Shown: in pieces, positions 9,159-18,294 of the stretch
How the letters are laid out: each line of letters starts with the position of its first letter
Numbering within the stretch: the stretch's first letter is position 1
Source: G965277745 sp965277745
Lineage (GTDB): Bacteria; Pseudomonadota; Gammaproteobacteria; Cardiobacteriales; Cardiobacteriaceae
Direction of reading: 5' to 3'
Length of the DNA: 64,000 bases
Assembly (NCBI GenBank): GCA_965277745.1
Contig: OZ255837.1
Coordinates: forward strand, 1,550,001 to 1,614,000
Position numbers and translations under genes: made by a program
Notes under the pieces: model-generated
Databases searched by the model: none
Told to the model about the DNA's origin: nothing
Seen by the model: the letters and a program-made list of their open reading frames with translations, nothing else

Positions 9159-10435
9159 TCCTTTATGACGAAGCCCTTGCTCTCCTTGCCGAGGCGCAAC
9201 CGTTGGCAACAAAAGTATTACCGCTCGCCAACGCCTGCGGACATGTCCTCGCCGAAGCGGTGACAAGCCCCGTTCAGGTACCGTCTTTCGCCAATTCGGC
9301 GATGGACGGATTTGCCGTTCGCGCGGGCGATCTCGACGCTGCCTGTGCGGCTTCTCCCGTTACCCTGTCCGTTGCGGGAGGTAGTGTCGCCGGGGACGAA
9401 CCGTCTTGCGGCCATGGTGGCGCCTGGGAAATCATGACCGGCGCGCCTTTGCCGCAAGGTTATGACGCGGTGGTCAGAAAGGAAGAGGTGATGGTGGAGG
9501 ATCGCCATGTCGGATTTTCCGCCCCCGTCGCGCAAGGGCGCAATATTCGCTACGCAGGGGAGGATTTTCGCGCGGGCGAGGTGATCGCCGCGCCGGGAAC
9601 GCCGCTTGATCCATATCATGTCATGGCGCTCGCCGCGGTCGGGATCGCTCGGGTGGCCGTTCATCAACGCCCGGCGATCACCGTATTCAGCACCGGCCGC
9701 GAGTTGAGCGACGATCCGCGCTCACCGTTGCGCCGCGGACAGATCCACAACGCCAATGGCCCCTATCTGATGGCGGCATTGCGCGAGTTGTCTTATCGAC
9801 CGCGTTATGGCGGCACCATCACCGACAATCCCGAGCGCTTCGCGGCAAAGCTCGAGGAGGCGTTACCGCAGGCCGATGTGCTTCTCTCGACCGGCGCCGT
9901 CTCCGCCGGAAAGCACGATTTCATCCCCGATTGCCTGCGTGCGCTGGGCGCGCAGATCGTCTTTCACAAACTCGCCATCCGTCCCGGCAAGCCGATCTTG
10001 TATGCCCGTTTCCCCGATGGACGTCATTATTTCGGCCTGCCGGGTAATCCGATATCGGTTGCGGTCGGCTTGCGTTTTTTCGTTTTTCCGTTACTGCGAC
10101 GCTTGCAGGCGATCAGCGCAGCGGAGCGACCGATAAGCGCCCGCCTGCATGCCCCCGCGGCGAAAAAAGCGGGGCTGCGCTTTTTCGCCAAGGCGCAACT
10201 TGCGATGACCAGCGACGGAAGTGTTCGGTTGCAAGTGCTCGATGGACAGGAATCCTTCAAAATTCATCCCATGCTGCGAGCGAACGGCTGGGCGGTCTTC
10301 ACGGAAGAACAAAGCGTCGCGCAAGCGGGAGAAATCGTCAGCGTCTATCCCTTGTGGCCGGGGAAATGGCCTTTTACCACCCATGGTGACGGCGCTTGGC
10401 GACAAGGCGCGGGCAGGGAAGGGAAAACGTCATGA
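9155..10435 (+). CDS. moeA: Molybdopterin molybdenumtransferase MoeA
   Basis: 426 residues; inserts molybdate into adenylylated molybdopterin. Conserved MoeA segments are visible: NSAMDGFAVRA near residue 45, ITGAP-type IMTGAPLPQGYDAVVRKEE near 90, RPGKPILYARF and FGLPGNPISV near 275-300. The GDD/SGG-type region appears as VLLSTGAVSAGKHDFI; the usual GGVSVG reads GAVSAG, a mild deviation. The gene overlaps moaCB upstream and moaD downstream by 4 bp each (ATGA), so it is part of one translationally coupled operon. Confidence 0.93.
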   Translation: MILYDEALALLAEAQPLATKVLPLANACGHVLAEAVTSPVQVPSFANSAMDGFAVRAGDLDAACAASPVTLSVAGGSVAGDEPSCGHGGAWEIMTGAPLPQGYDAVVRKEEVMVEDRHVGFSAPVAQGRNIRYAGEDFRAGEVIAAPGTPLDPYHVMALAAVGIARVAVHQRPAITVFSTGRELSDDPRSPLRRGQIHNANGPYLMAALRELSYRPRYGGTITDNPERFAAKLEEALPQADVLLSTGAVSAGKHDFIPDCLRALGAQIVFHKLAIRPGKPILYARFPDGRHYFGLPGNPISVAVGLRFFVFPLLRRLQAISAAERPISARLHAPAAKKAGLRFFAKAQLAMTSDGSVRLQVLDGQESFKIHPMLRANGWAVFTEEQSVAQAGEIVSVYPLWPGKWPFTTHGDGAWRQGAGREGKTS

Positions 10436-10686
10436 ACATCACCATACGCTGTTTCGGCGTCTTCAGGCAGTTTGGCGAACAGATCGCCCTTTCCGTGTCA
10501 CAGGACGCGCGGCTCGCCGATCTGCACCGCGCGCTGGGGGAGGCAATCGGGCGAATCGACCCCGCTTTCAATACCGAACTGATCGAGAATTCGCGTTTCG
10601 CGCACGCGAGCGAGATACTCGAGGAAACCGCTGCCATCGAGGAAGCAATGGACATCGTGATTCTTCCGCCGGTATCGGGCGGCTGA
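10432..10686 (+). CDS. moaD: Molybdopterin synthase sulfur carrier subunit MoaD
   Basis: 84 residues, ubiquitin-like fold, ending in the essential Gly-Gly (PPVSGG) that is adenylated by MoeB and then carries the thiocarboxylate. The start ATG overlaps the moeA stop, and a GGGAA-type ribosome site precedes it. A longer upstream in-frame start exists but lies inside moeA and adds residues foreign to the family. Partner MoaE follows after 2 bp. Confidence 0.9.
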   Translation: MNITIRCFGVFRQFGEQIALSVSQDARLADLHRALGEAIGRIDPAFNTELIENSRFAHASEILEETAAIEEAMDIVILPPVSGG

Positions 10687-10688
10687 TC

Positions 10689-11171
10689 GTGGCCGAAATA
10701 TTCGTCGATATCGTCGATGTCGCGACACGTCCTGTCGATGTCATCGCCGCGGTGTCTTTTGTCGCCAAACCAGGAAACGGTGCCACAAGCCTCTTTGTCG
10801 GCACGGTGCGCGAGTTCAATCAGGGAAAAACGGTGCTTGGGGTGAGTTATGATGTCTTCACGCCGCTCGCCAAACGCGCTTTCGCCGCGATTTGCGCCGA
10901 AGCGCGGGACAAATGGGGCGAGGAATTGTCCTGCTATGTGGTTCACGGCAAAGGGCGTTTGCCGGTTGGCGGGGTGAGCGTCGTTATCGCCGTCGGCGCG
11001 GCCCATCGTGATGAAGCCTGCAAAGCCTGCCGCTACGTGATCGAGCAGATCAAGCATCGCGCGCCGATCTGGAAGCTCGAACATTATCGCGATGGCGACA
11101 GTCGCTGGACCCAGGGCTGTCAATTGTGCACCCATGAGTACGAGGTCGGGGAAGATCACCACCATGGTTGA
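10689..11171 (+). CDS. moaE: Molybdopterin synthase catalytic subunit MoaE
   Basis: 160 residues from a GTG start. With MoaD it converts cyclic pyranopterin monophosphate to molybdopterin. Typical MoaE features are SLFVGTVREFNQGK near residue 35, VHGKGRLPVGGVSVVIAVGA near 85 and the catalytic-lysine region KHRAPIWKLEHY near 120. The C-terminal tail is rich in Cys and His (CQLCTHEYEVGEDHHHG). Its stop overlaps the mobA start by 8 bp. GTG at 10689 is the only start near the conserved N-terminus. Confidence 0.92.
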   Translation: MAEIFVDIVDVATRPVDVIAAVSFVAKPGNGATSLFVGTVREFNQGKTVLGVSYDVFTPLAKRAFAAICAEARDKWGEELSCYVVHGKGRLPVGGVSVVIAVGAAHRDEACKACRYVIEQIKHRAPIWKLEHYRDGDSRWTQGCQLCTHEYEVGEDHHHG

Positions 11172-11717
11172 TTGCGCCGCCGTTATTCTCGCCGGGGGGC
11201 GTCCTCGCGGATGGGAGAGGATAAATCGTCTCTGCGTTTGCGCGGGAAAACCCTGTTGCAGCACATGGAGAAGATACTTGCCAAGGCGGGGTGTACGACT
11301 GTCTATATCAGCGCTGCGACGCACATCGCCGACGAAATTCCTGGCTCGGGCCCGTTAAGTGGCGTCCACGCCGTGTTACATCAACTTGGAGCGCGTCATT
11401 CGCATTTCTTGTTCGCGCCGGTCGATATGCCCGGTCTCACCCCCTGTCTCATGCGCGGGCTGATCGACGCTCCCCCCGCTCACGCGCTGGTTCGTTACGA
11501 CGCTTCCAGAATGCCGTTTCGTCTGCGCGCGGACACGCGCTGCTTCGCTTTGGCCGAGAGGATGTTGCGCGAGGCAAAGGATGTCTCCCTGGGTCATTTT
11601 CAGGCGGCTCTTGGCGACAGACTGGTGTTGGCGGCGGAACAGCCTCACGCGGCGGCCTTCGTCAATATCAACACCACGGATGAATGGCGGGTATTCAGGC
11701 AAAAGGCGCAGGTGTGA
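11164..11717 (+). pseudogene. mobA: Molybdenum cofactor guanylyltransferase MobA, frameshifted at its P-loop
   Basis: MobA transfers GMP to molybdopterin to make the MGD cofactor NarG uses. The N-terminus reads VDCAAVILAGG, then the frame breaks at a run of six Gs (11194-11199). With seven Gs it would read on as ASSRMGEDKSSLRLRGKTLL, the signature nucleotide-binding loop, and continue to 11717 (PVDMPGLTPCL, then a MobA-like C-terminal half). Downstream there is no further lesion. Loss of one G explains everything, so a homopolymer sequencing slip is as likely as a true null. The start overlaps moaE and the stop overlaps moeB. Confidence 0.82.
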
Positions 11718-12511
11718 CGCCACGGATCGAAAAGCGAACGCCGCCACCTCGGTGCCACCCCGGCGACGATCGCCTGCGTTACGCGCGCAATATCTTTCTG
11801 CCCGAAATAGGCGAGGAAGGACAGAAGCGTCTTCTCAAGGCGAAAGTTCTCGTTATCGGTGGCGGTGGTTTGGGTTCCCCGTTGTTGTTGTATCTGGCGG
11901 CGGCGGGTGTCGGAACATTGGGCATGGTCGATGACGATGTCGTCGCCCTGTCGAATTTGCAGCGCCAGATTCTCTATGCGAGCCATGATATCGGACGCCT
12001 GAAGGGAAAAAGCGCGGCGCGCGCGCTACGCGCCCTGAATCCGGATGTCGTCTATCGTCACCATCCCTGCCGCCTCGAGGAAGACAATGTCGATGCCCTT
12101 ATCGCGGATTATGATGTGATCGCCGATGGATGCGATAATTTCCGCACCCGCTTTGCCGTGAACGCGGCTTGTCTGCGCCGCGAGAAACCCCTGGTTTCGG
12201 CGGCGGTGATCGGTTTTTCCGGCGAGCTTTACACCTTCAAGCCGTATCTGGGGGCGCCGCACCCCTGTTACCGCTGCCTTTATCCCGAGGCGCCTCCCAT
12301 GGGGCTTGCCTTGAAGTGTTCGCAATCGGGGGTTCTCGGCAGCGTTGCCGGCGTGATCGGAAGCTGGCAGGCCACGGAAGTGATCAAGGAAGTGTTGGGC
12401 ATCGGGGAAAGCCTGTCCGGGACGATGATGGTAGTCGATGCTTTGACCAATAGCGTGGACAAGATCAAGGTGAAGCGCAATCCGGCATGTTCCTGCTGCG
12501 GGGGACACTGA
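11714..12511 (+). CDS. moeB: Molybdopterin-synthase adenylyltransferase MoeB (ThiF/HesA family)
   Basis: 265 residues from a GTG that overlaps the mobA stop (GTGA). It adenylates the MoaD C-terminal glycine. The E1-type nucleotide-binding loop is VIGGGGLGSPLLLYLAAAGVG near residue 45, followed by NLQRQI. The CYRC and CSCC pairs are the structural zinc ligands. The mobile Cys region YPEAPP..CS..GVLG is intact. Last gene of the compact moa operon; the next 350 bp hold the minisatellite. ThiF is the alternative for the family, but the context favours MoeB. Confidence 0.92.
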   Translation: MTPRIEKRTPPPRCHPGDDRLRYARNIFLPEIGEEGQKRLLKAKVLVIGGGGLGSPLLLYLAAAGVGTLGMVDDDVVALSNLQRQILYASHDIGRLKGKSAARALRALNPDVVYRHHPCRLEEDNVDALIADYDVIADGCDNFRTRFAVNAACLRREKPLVSAAVIGFSGELYTFKPYLGAPHPCYRCLYPEAPPMGLALKCSQSGVLGSVAGVIGSWQATEVIKEVLGIGESLSGTMMVVDALTNSVDKIKVKRNPACSCCGGH

Positions 12512-12574
12512 TGCCATCGGCACTTTTTTGCATTCGTTGTGATATCGTTTCGTTATCGTAGTTCTACTGACTTT

Positions 12575-12825
12575 GCCGATATGTCATCGCCGATATGTCA
12601 TCGCCGATATGTCATCGCCGATATGTCATCGCCGATATGTCATCGCCGATATGTCATCGCCGATATGTCATCGCCGATATGTATCGCCGATATGTCATCG
12701 CCGATATGTCATCGCCGATATGTCATCGCCGATATGTCATCGCCGATATGTCATCGCCGATATGTCATCGCCGATATGTCATCGCCGATATGTCATCGCC
12801 GATATGTCATCGCCGATATGTCATC
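12575..12825 (+). repeat. 14-bp minisatellite, 18 copies, upstream of modA
   Basis: The unit GCCGATATGTCATC is repeated head to tail 18 times. All copies are identical except the eighth (12673-12685), which lacks one C and is 13 bp. The array starts 63 bp after the moeB stop and ends 37 bp before modA. Because 14 is not a multiple of 3, all three frames are open and encode a periodic Met-Ser-Ser-Pro-Ile-Cys peptide; I regard those open frames as by-products. Copy number likely varies by slippage and would change the modA upstream spacing. The rest of 12512-12862 shows only a ribosome site (AAGAGG) before modA. Confidence 0.97.
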
Positions 12826-12862
12826 ATGATTTAATCATCTTCATAACGAAAAGAGGTTTTCC

Positions 12863-13642
12863 ATGATTCATAGAATTTGTATTGGTCTTGTTTACGTTTC
12901 TCTTGTTTTCGCTGCCGCGACAGTCAGGGCGGAAAAAGTCACTGTCTTCGCCGCCGCCAGCCTGACTGACGTCATGCTGCGAATTTACCAAAACTATACC
13001 ACTCGAACGGGCGACAGACTGGTCCTGTCATTCGCCGCCTCTTCCACGCTGGCAAGCCAAATTGCCGCCGGCGCCCCGGCGGATCTCTATATTTCCGCCA
13101 ATGAGAAATGGATGGACTGGCTTGGCGAGCGGAAAATGATTGCAAGCGCGAGCCGCCATGACCTGCTCGCCAATCAACTCGTTCTCATCGCACCGGCGGA
13201 CAGTCCCCTTGTTCCGTTCGAAGTCAGCGCCCAAACCGATTTGAGCGCGTTGCTCGGTAAGAGAGACTATCTCGCGCTCGGTGATCCTGAGCATGTGCCG
13301 GCCGGGATTTATGCCAAACAAGCATTGGTAAGCCTTGGACAGTGAAAGGATCTCGAAACGCGTCTGGCGCGCATGAATGACGTACGCGCCGCCCTTGCTT
13401 TGGTCGAACATGGCGAGGCCACCCTTGGCATCGTCTATGCAACCGATGCGGCGATCAGCAAAGACGTCAAGGTGTTGGCGCGTTTTCCGGAAGACAGCCA
13501 CTTACCCATCAGCTATCCGGTCGCCATTGTCGCCGGCCACGAAACGCCGGCAGCGGTCGAATTTCTTGCCTGGTTGTCGGGAGAGGAAGCGGACGCGATT
13601 TTCAGCAAATACGGATTTAGCCGCCCGGTAAGCGATCCGTAA
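12863..13642 (+). pseudogene. modA: Molybdate ABC transporter binding protein ModA, interrupted by an in-frame TGA
   Basis: Signal peptide (residues 1-23, ending VRAEK) followed by a ModA domain: VFAAASLTDVM, SFAASSTLASQI and GAPADLYISA are typical molybdate-pocket segments. At residue 161 (13343-13345) a TGA interrupts an otherwise continuous frame; related proteins usually have Trp here (TGG to TGA). After it the family sequence resumes in the same frame (DVRAALALVEHGEATLGIVYATDA) to the stop at 13642. Other genes here use TGA as a normal stop, so recoding is unlikely. It is the periplasmic partner of modB 17 bp downstream. Confidence 0.85.
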
Positions 13643-13659
13643 ACGGAAAACCGTAGGCG

Positions 13660-14357
13660 ATGATTTCCCTCACTGACGCCGAAATCGAGGCCTTGTTACT
13701 GAGCCTGCGTATTTCCGGCGTGAGCGTCGTCTGCGCCTTGCCCTTTGCCATCCTGTTCAGCGTGTTTCTGGCGCAGGCCCGCTTTACGGGGAGAATTTTG
13801 ATCGACGTGCTGGTGCATCTGCCGTTGGTTCTGCCGCCGGTCGTCATCGGCTATCTGCTTTTGATCGGGTTTGGCACACACGCGCCTCTCGGCGCCTGGC
13901 TCCTGGCAACCTTCGACATCCGTCTGATCTTCAGTTGGACCGGCGCGGCGTTGGCCGCGGCGATTGTCGGTTTTCCTTTTCAAGTGCGCGCGATCCGTCT
14001 CGTCCTGGAACAGATCGATGCTACCCTCTACCACGCCGCCGCGACCCTGGGCGCCGGAGCGGTCGAACGTTTTTTCAGCTTGACGCTGCCGCTCGCCCTG
14101 CCCGGTATTCTTGCCGGGGCGATCACCGCCTTTGCCGCCAGTCTCGGTGAATTCGGCGCCATTATCACTTTCGTGTCCAATATACCGGGGCAAACCCGCA
14201 CGCTGCCGCTCGCGATTTACACCGCGATCCAGACCCCGGGGGGGGGGAAGCTGCCGCGGCACGCCTCGCCGCGCTTTCGATAGGGCTTGGCGTTTTCGGG
14301 CTGTTGTTGTCGGAACTTGTCATGCGCCGTGTCCGGTGGGGGCACGTGCGCAAGTAA
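13660..14357 (+). pseudogene. modB: Molybdate ABC permease ModB, frameshifted near the C-terminus in a G10 run
   Basis: Inner-membrane permease with about five helices and the EAA-loop signature LYHAAATLGAGAVERF near residue 125. The frame is intact for about 190 residues, then ten Gs (14238-14247) shift it, ending at 14283. With 8 or 11 Gs the protein would finish as GEAAAARLAALSIGLGVFG and RRVRWGHVRK at 14357, the expected last helix. The membrane core lies before the lesion, so partial function is possible. No modC ATPase gene follows, which is unusual for a mod operon. Confidence 0.83.
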
Positions 14358-14648
14358 GCGGCCAAGGCCATAAAAACGGGATGCGATGATGCCGACGTCA
14401 CCGCAAGCGGAGCTGCGCGCCGATGCGGCGGAGAAATAGCGGCGGCGCCGTCTTGTACCGGGGAGGAGAGGGTTCGTGACAATTGCAGGGCAAAGGCGCG
14501 GTTTTTCTTGGCGCCCGAGCTGGGCAGCGGCGGAGAAGAACAAACGCAGAGAAAACGCGCTCGGAGATCAAGGGGACGGGCGTTGTCAAGTACTACCGCA
14601 GGGCGAGACGTATTGCCTGGCGCATGGAAGAATTATCCGAGCGGTTCT
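14358..14648. other. Intergenic region after modB, no modC
   Basis: No gene is supported here. I looked for an ABC ATPase start or remnant (Walker A, signature motif) in all frames and saw none; the ATPase for ModAB must be encoded elsewhere or be missing. modB and argA converge here, and no clear terminator hairpin with a T-run was found. Confidence 0.5.
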
Positions 14649-15941
14649 TTAAAGGATTTTCCGATAGGGGCTGGAATTGCGCGAATAATCGTACCGCGCG
14701 CGTTTTTCCGCCGGCAGTTCCTCGACGCCGATCGCCCTGAAGCCGCGTTCTTCGAACCAATGGGCGGTCTGCGTGGTGAGAATGAACAGCGATCTCGCCC
14801 CTGCGTCGCGGGCGATGATTTCCAATTCGTGGAGGAGATAGTCTGCGCGGCGGTGTTGGCGATATTGTGGATCGACGGCAAGACAGGCGAGTTCGGCCGT
14901 TTTCTCTTCCGGGTACGGGTAGAGCGCGGCGCAGGCGATGATCGAACCGTCGCGGATCAGGACGTGAAAATGGCAAATTTCGCGCGCGAGTTTTTCGCGG
15001 CCGCGCGTGATCAGCATGCCCTTTTCCTCAAGCGGGCGGATCAGGGTCAGCAGACTGTCGATGTCATCGCCGGTGGCGCCGCGCAGAATGTCGTACCGGT
15101 CCGTCGTGATCATGATGCCGGTGCCGTCACGGGTGAACAATTCGCGCAGCAGGGCGCCTTCGTCCTCACGTTCGACGAGGTGGACGCGGCGAATGCCGCT
15201 CGCGCAGGCCTCTGCCGCGGCGACGAGGCGCTGGCGCAGCCAGATGTTCGCGGTCTCGCTCGATTTTGCCTGAATCGGGCTGAGTTGGCGCGGCGCACCG
15301 CTTTCGATGTATGCGTTGACCGCATCGCTGACATAGATCAGCTTGTCCGCTTCCGTCTCGATGGCAACCGCGCTCGCGACTTCTTCGCTGTTGAGATTGA
15401 AGGCGTCGCCGGTCAGCGAATAACCGAGCGGCGAGACGAGGACAATTTCTCCGAGATCAAGGTGGGTACGGATCGCCGCGGTATTGATTTTACGCACGCA
15501 ACCGGTAAAACCGAAGTCCTGTCCGTCGATCACCCCGAGCGGTTGGGCGATGAGAAAATTGCCGCTCGCCACGCGCACGGCGGCGTCTTGCATCGGCGAA
15601 TTGGCCATCCGCGTGGAAAGGGTCGCCTCGATTTTCAGACGCAGGCTGCCAGCGGCATCGAGTACCCGCGGCAGAATTTCCCGGGTGGTGATGCGTTTGT
15701 TGTCGTAACACTTGGAAGCCAGCCCGGCGGCGGCGAGATTTTCCTCGATCTGTCGGCGCATCCCGTAGACGAGTACCAGGTGGATGCCGAGGCTTTGCAG
15801 CAAGGCACAGTCGTACAACATTTTCTGCAAGTTGGGATGGGAAAAATCGCCATCGAAGTGGATGACGAAAGTTTTGTCGCGGTGGCCGTGAATATAGGGC
15901 GCCGCCTGCCGGAAGAGACTGGGAAAATCAGCGGTGAACAT
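14649..15941 (-). CDS. argA: N-acetylglutamate synthase ArgA
   Basis: About 430 residues, the classical ArgA layout: amino-acid-kinase domain (about 1-290) followed by a GNAT acetyltransferase domain (about 290-430). It makes N-acetylglutamate from glutamate and acetyl-CoA, the first step of arginine synthesis, and is normally feedback-inhibited by arginine. Conserved stretches are LVLVYGMRRQIEENL, SGNFLIAQPLGVIDG, RDGTGIMI, IRPLEEKGML, CAALYPYPEEKTAELACLAV and LTTQTAHWFEERGF. I chose the ATG at 15941 rather than a TTG four codons upstream. No operon partner. Confidence 0.93.
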   Translation of the reverse strand: MFTADFPSLFRQAAPYIHGHRDKTFVIHFDGDFSHPNLQKMLYDCALLQSLGIHLVLVYGMRRQIEENLAAAGLASKCYDNKRITTREILPRVLDAAGSLRLKIEATLSTRMANSPMQDAAVRVASGNFLIAQPLGVIDGQDFGFTGCVRKINTAAIRTHLDLGEIVLVSPLGYSLTGDAFNLNSEEVASAVAIETEADKLIYVSDAVNAYIESGAPRQLSPIQAKSSETANIWLRQRLVAAAEACASGIRRVHLVEREDEGALLRELFTRDGTGIMITTDRYDILRGATGDDIDSLLTLIRPLEEKGMLITRGREKLAREICHFHVLIRDGSIIACAALYPYPEEKTAELACLAVDPQYRQHRRADYLLHELEIIARDAGARSLFILTTQTAHWFEERGFRAIGVEELPAEKRARYDYSRNSSPYRKIL

Positions 15942-16206
15942 GAGGAGATCCAAACAAAGAGGTCATCATATCATCGCTTCTTCCTCAGGCGACGAAACGG
16001 TTTTCGCCAGCGCTTGCCCGATTGAGGAGGAGAAGGTTCGTTTCACGTGACGGTGGTGTCAAGAGTGTTCCGCTTCTTTTTATTGGCGATCAGGGGCATG
16101 GAGGCGCCTGCCTCAGGGCGACCCGAGAAGGCGCCTATTCGACACGAAGCCATCGAGCCAGAGCGCGACAGGGGTAAGACGTCTTGAGACAATACCGGCG
16201 ATACGC

Positions 16207-17520
16207 TCATCCGAAAAGCAGCATGGCGATCGGAATGGTAAAGAGGAGGCTGAGCGCGACGCGCAGAAACCATACGAGGACAAGGCGACCGACTCCGATT
16301 GGAATCTCGGTGGAGAGAATACAGGGGATCGAGGCCGAGAAGAACAACACAGCTGACACGCTGACAACCCCGGTCGCGAATCGCGCGACTTGATCGGCCT
16401 CTCCCATCAACAGCGCGGGCAGAAACATTTCCGCCAGGCCGGTGGCCGAGGCCCTGGCGAGCGCCATCGCGCTTTCGATCCCGAAGAGGGCGGTAAAGGG
16501 GTAGAACAGGCAACCGAGCCAATCGAAAAGCGGCGTGTATTTCGCAAGAAGCAAGCCGATCAGCCCGACAGACATGATCGACGGCAGGATGGAAAGGGTC
16601 ATTACCAGACCTTCGCGGAAAGTGAGGCGGATATTTTCGAGCACGCCGTGGGCGCTGCGGGCCACGGCGAGCCCGCATTCCAGGGCCATGGTGATCCGTG
16701 AGCCGGAAACGGAATCGGGTTCTCGTTCTCGTGCATGCTCGTTCATCTTCGACAACGGCGGAATGCGTACCGTGATCGCGGTCACCAAAAATGTGATGGC
16801 AAGCGTCGTCCAGAAGTAGGTGTTCCACACGCGCATCAGATCCAATGTCCGGACAACGACAATCATGAAGGTCGCCGAGACGGTGGAAAATCCGGTTACG
16901 ATGATCGCCGCTTCTTTCTGCGAATATTGACCGGCCTTGTAAACGCGGTTGGTGATCAGAATACCGATGCTGTAACTGCCGACAAACGAAGCGACGGCGT
17001 CGATCGCCGATCTTCCCGGGGTTTTGAAGAGGGCGCGCATCAGGCGCTGCAAAAAAACGCCGATGCATTCGAGCAGGCCATAGTTGACGAGAAACGCGAG
17101 GAACACCGCGCCGACCGGCACGATCAGCGCGACCGGAATCACCAGCTTGTCGAACAGGAACGGCAGCATGTCTTGCGAGTGCAAGAACGCCGGCCCCCAA
17201 CCGGTGAGCGCACAAACCGCCGCGGCCGCGCCGAAGATCTTGAGCAGCGAAAAAATGCTGTCCGTCGGACTGCCTTTGTAGCTGCCGGTGACAAACGGAT
17301 AGGCCGCCCCGGCCAAAATCATCGCCAAGGCGTAATAGGGGGCGGCCGGCCCCATGAGGTCGCGCAGGTAGGCGACCATGTGATTGAGCGGGATCGATTT
17401 TTTACCCCCAAGGGTGACGGGGACGAAAAAAATAAAAACCCCGATCATCGAAAAGCCGACAAGGCGCAAAATGCCACTTGCGCGCGCCTCTTGGAAGGAA
17501 AATTTGCCGTTGCGGGACAT
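16207..17520 (-). CDS. YjiH-family membrane protein (nucleoside-recognition/gate domain)
   Basis: 437 residues, about ten predicted membrane helices, of the YjiH family whose core resembles the gate domain of nucleoside transporters. The substrate is unknown. I placed the start at the ATG after AAGGAGG at 17520; a more upstream start would add 15 residues without a ribosome site. It is the last gene on the same strand as the hut cluster and the amino-acid ABC transporter, separated from the latter by about 110 bp. A role in uptake of a histidine-pathway compound is possible from context only. The 265 bp between argA and this gene show nothing recognisable. Confidence 0.75.
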   Translation of the reverse strand: MSRNGKFSFQEARASGILRLVGFSMIGVFIFFVPVTLGGKKSIPLNHMVAYLRDLMGPAAPYYALAMILAGAAYPFVTGSYKGSPTDSIFSLLKIFGAAAAVCALTGWGPAFLHSQDMLPFLFDKLVIPVALIVPVGAVFLAFLVNYGLLECIGVFLQRLMRALFKTPGRSAIDAVASFVGSYSIGILITNRVYKAGQYSQKEAAIIVTGFSTVSATFMIVVVRTLDLMRVWNTYFWTTLAITFLVTAITVRIPPLSKMNEHAREREPDSVSGSRITMALECGLAVARSAHGVLENIRLTFREGLVMTLSILPSIMSVGLIGLLLAKYTPLFDWLGCLFYPFTALFGIESAMALARASATGLAEMFLPALLMGEADQVARFATGVVSVSAVLFFSASIPCILSTEIPIGVGRLVLVWFLRVALSLLFTIPIAMLLFG

Positions 17521-17628
17521 CGCCCCTCCTTTTGAGTTGTTTTCGCTGTAACGATGATACGCCAATCGCGTCGCGGCGAATAATCATCGCTGCAAGTCTG
17601 TCATGGCGCTCGCCCTCGCCGCGCGATT

Positions 17629-18294
17629 TTATTTTATCAGCCCCGGGACGTGCAGTTTTTTTTCGAGCGCTTCAAGGCCCTTGGAGGCGAGGTAGACGAG
17701 GAAAAGGTAGATCATGCCGACCACCCCGAAAACGAGGGCGAAACGAAAGGATCTCGAGGCGACGATCTTGCCCGCCCCGGTCAGTTCGATACAGGTCAGC
17801 ATGTAGGCCAGGGACGAGTATTTTATCAGGTATATGATTTCGTTCGATATTCCGGGAAGCGCCCGCCGTATCGCCTGAGGGAGGATGATGCTTTTTATCG
17901 CTTGGCGCTCTGTCATTCCCACTGAGAGAGCCGCTTCCATCTGTGCCGATTTCATCGACCGTATCCCTCCCCTTATGTGCTCCGATTGATAGGCCGCGTT
18001 GCAAAGGACAAAGCCGATGACCGCCGCGGTGAAGGGGGAGAGGGTTATGCCAGTGGACGGCAGGCCGAAATAGAGGATAAACAGCAACATCAGAAGCGGA
18101 CACCCTTTGAAAAGGATCACGTACAAACGGCACGGAAAGGAGAGCACGATATTGCCGTAAGCGCGCCCGATCGCGATCGCCGTTCCAAGGACAAGCCCGA
18201 AAGGAATGGATAGGAAAATCAGTTGCAAGGTGACGAGAAGTCCGCGTGCGAGCGGCGGCAAAAGCACGTCGCGGAGAAAGGGAACATCGATCAT
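17629..18294 (-). CDS. Polar amino-acid ABC transporter permease (second)
   Basis: 221 residues with about five membrane helices, of the HisM/GlnP-type family. The EAA loop that contacts the ATPase reads MEAALSVGMTERQAIKSIILPQA near residue 125. The start ATG overlaps the stop of the ATPase gene (ATGA). Two different permeases flank the ATPase, the usual heterodimer arrangement for polar amino-acid importers. Substrate cannot be read from the sequence; the position right after hutU suggests histidine or a related compound. Confidence 0.88.
   Translation of the reverse strand: MIDVPFLRDVLLPPLARGLLVTLQLIFLSIPFGLVLGTAIAIGRAYGNIVLSFPCRLYVILFKGCPLLMLLFILYFGLPSTGITLSPFTAAVIGFVLCNAAYQSEHIRGGIRSMKSAQMEAALSVGMTERQAIKSIILPQAIRRALPGISNEIIYLIKYSSLAYMLTCIELTGAGKIVASRSFRFALVFGVVGMIYLFLVYLASKGLEALEKKLHVPGLIK

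Noticed and set aside
12575..12825. CRISPR-like array
   Set aside because: Units are contiguous with no spacers; it is a minisatellite.
12539..12866. Open frames encoding a repeating Met-Ser-Ser-Pro-Ile-Cys-His peptide
   Set aside because: All three frames are open only because the DNA is a 14-bp tandem repeat without stops; no ribosome site and no continuation outside the array.
12863..13642. TGA read as Trp (code change) because modA and IS transposases contain in-frame TGA
   Set aside because: narG, moeA, hutI and others end at TGA in tight ATGA overlaps, so TGA is a normal stop; the IS cases look like CGA-to-TGA changes.
14358..14648. modC remnant after modB
   Set aside because: No Walker A, signature or other ABC ATPase motif in any frame.
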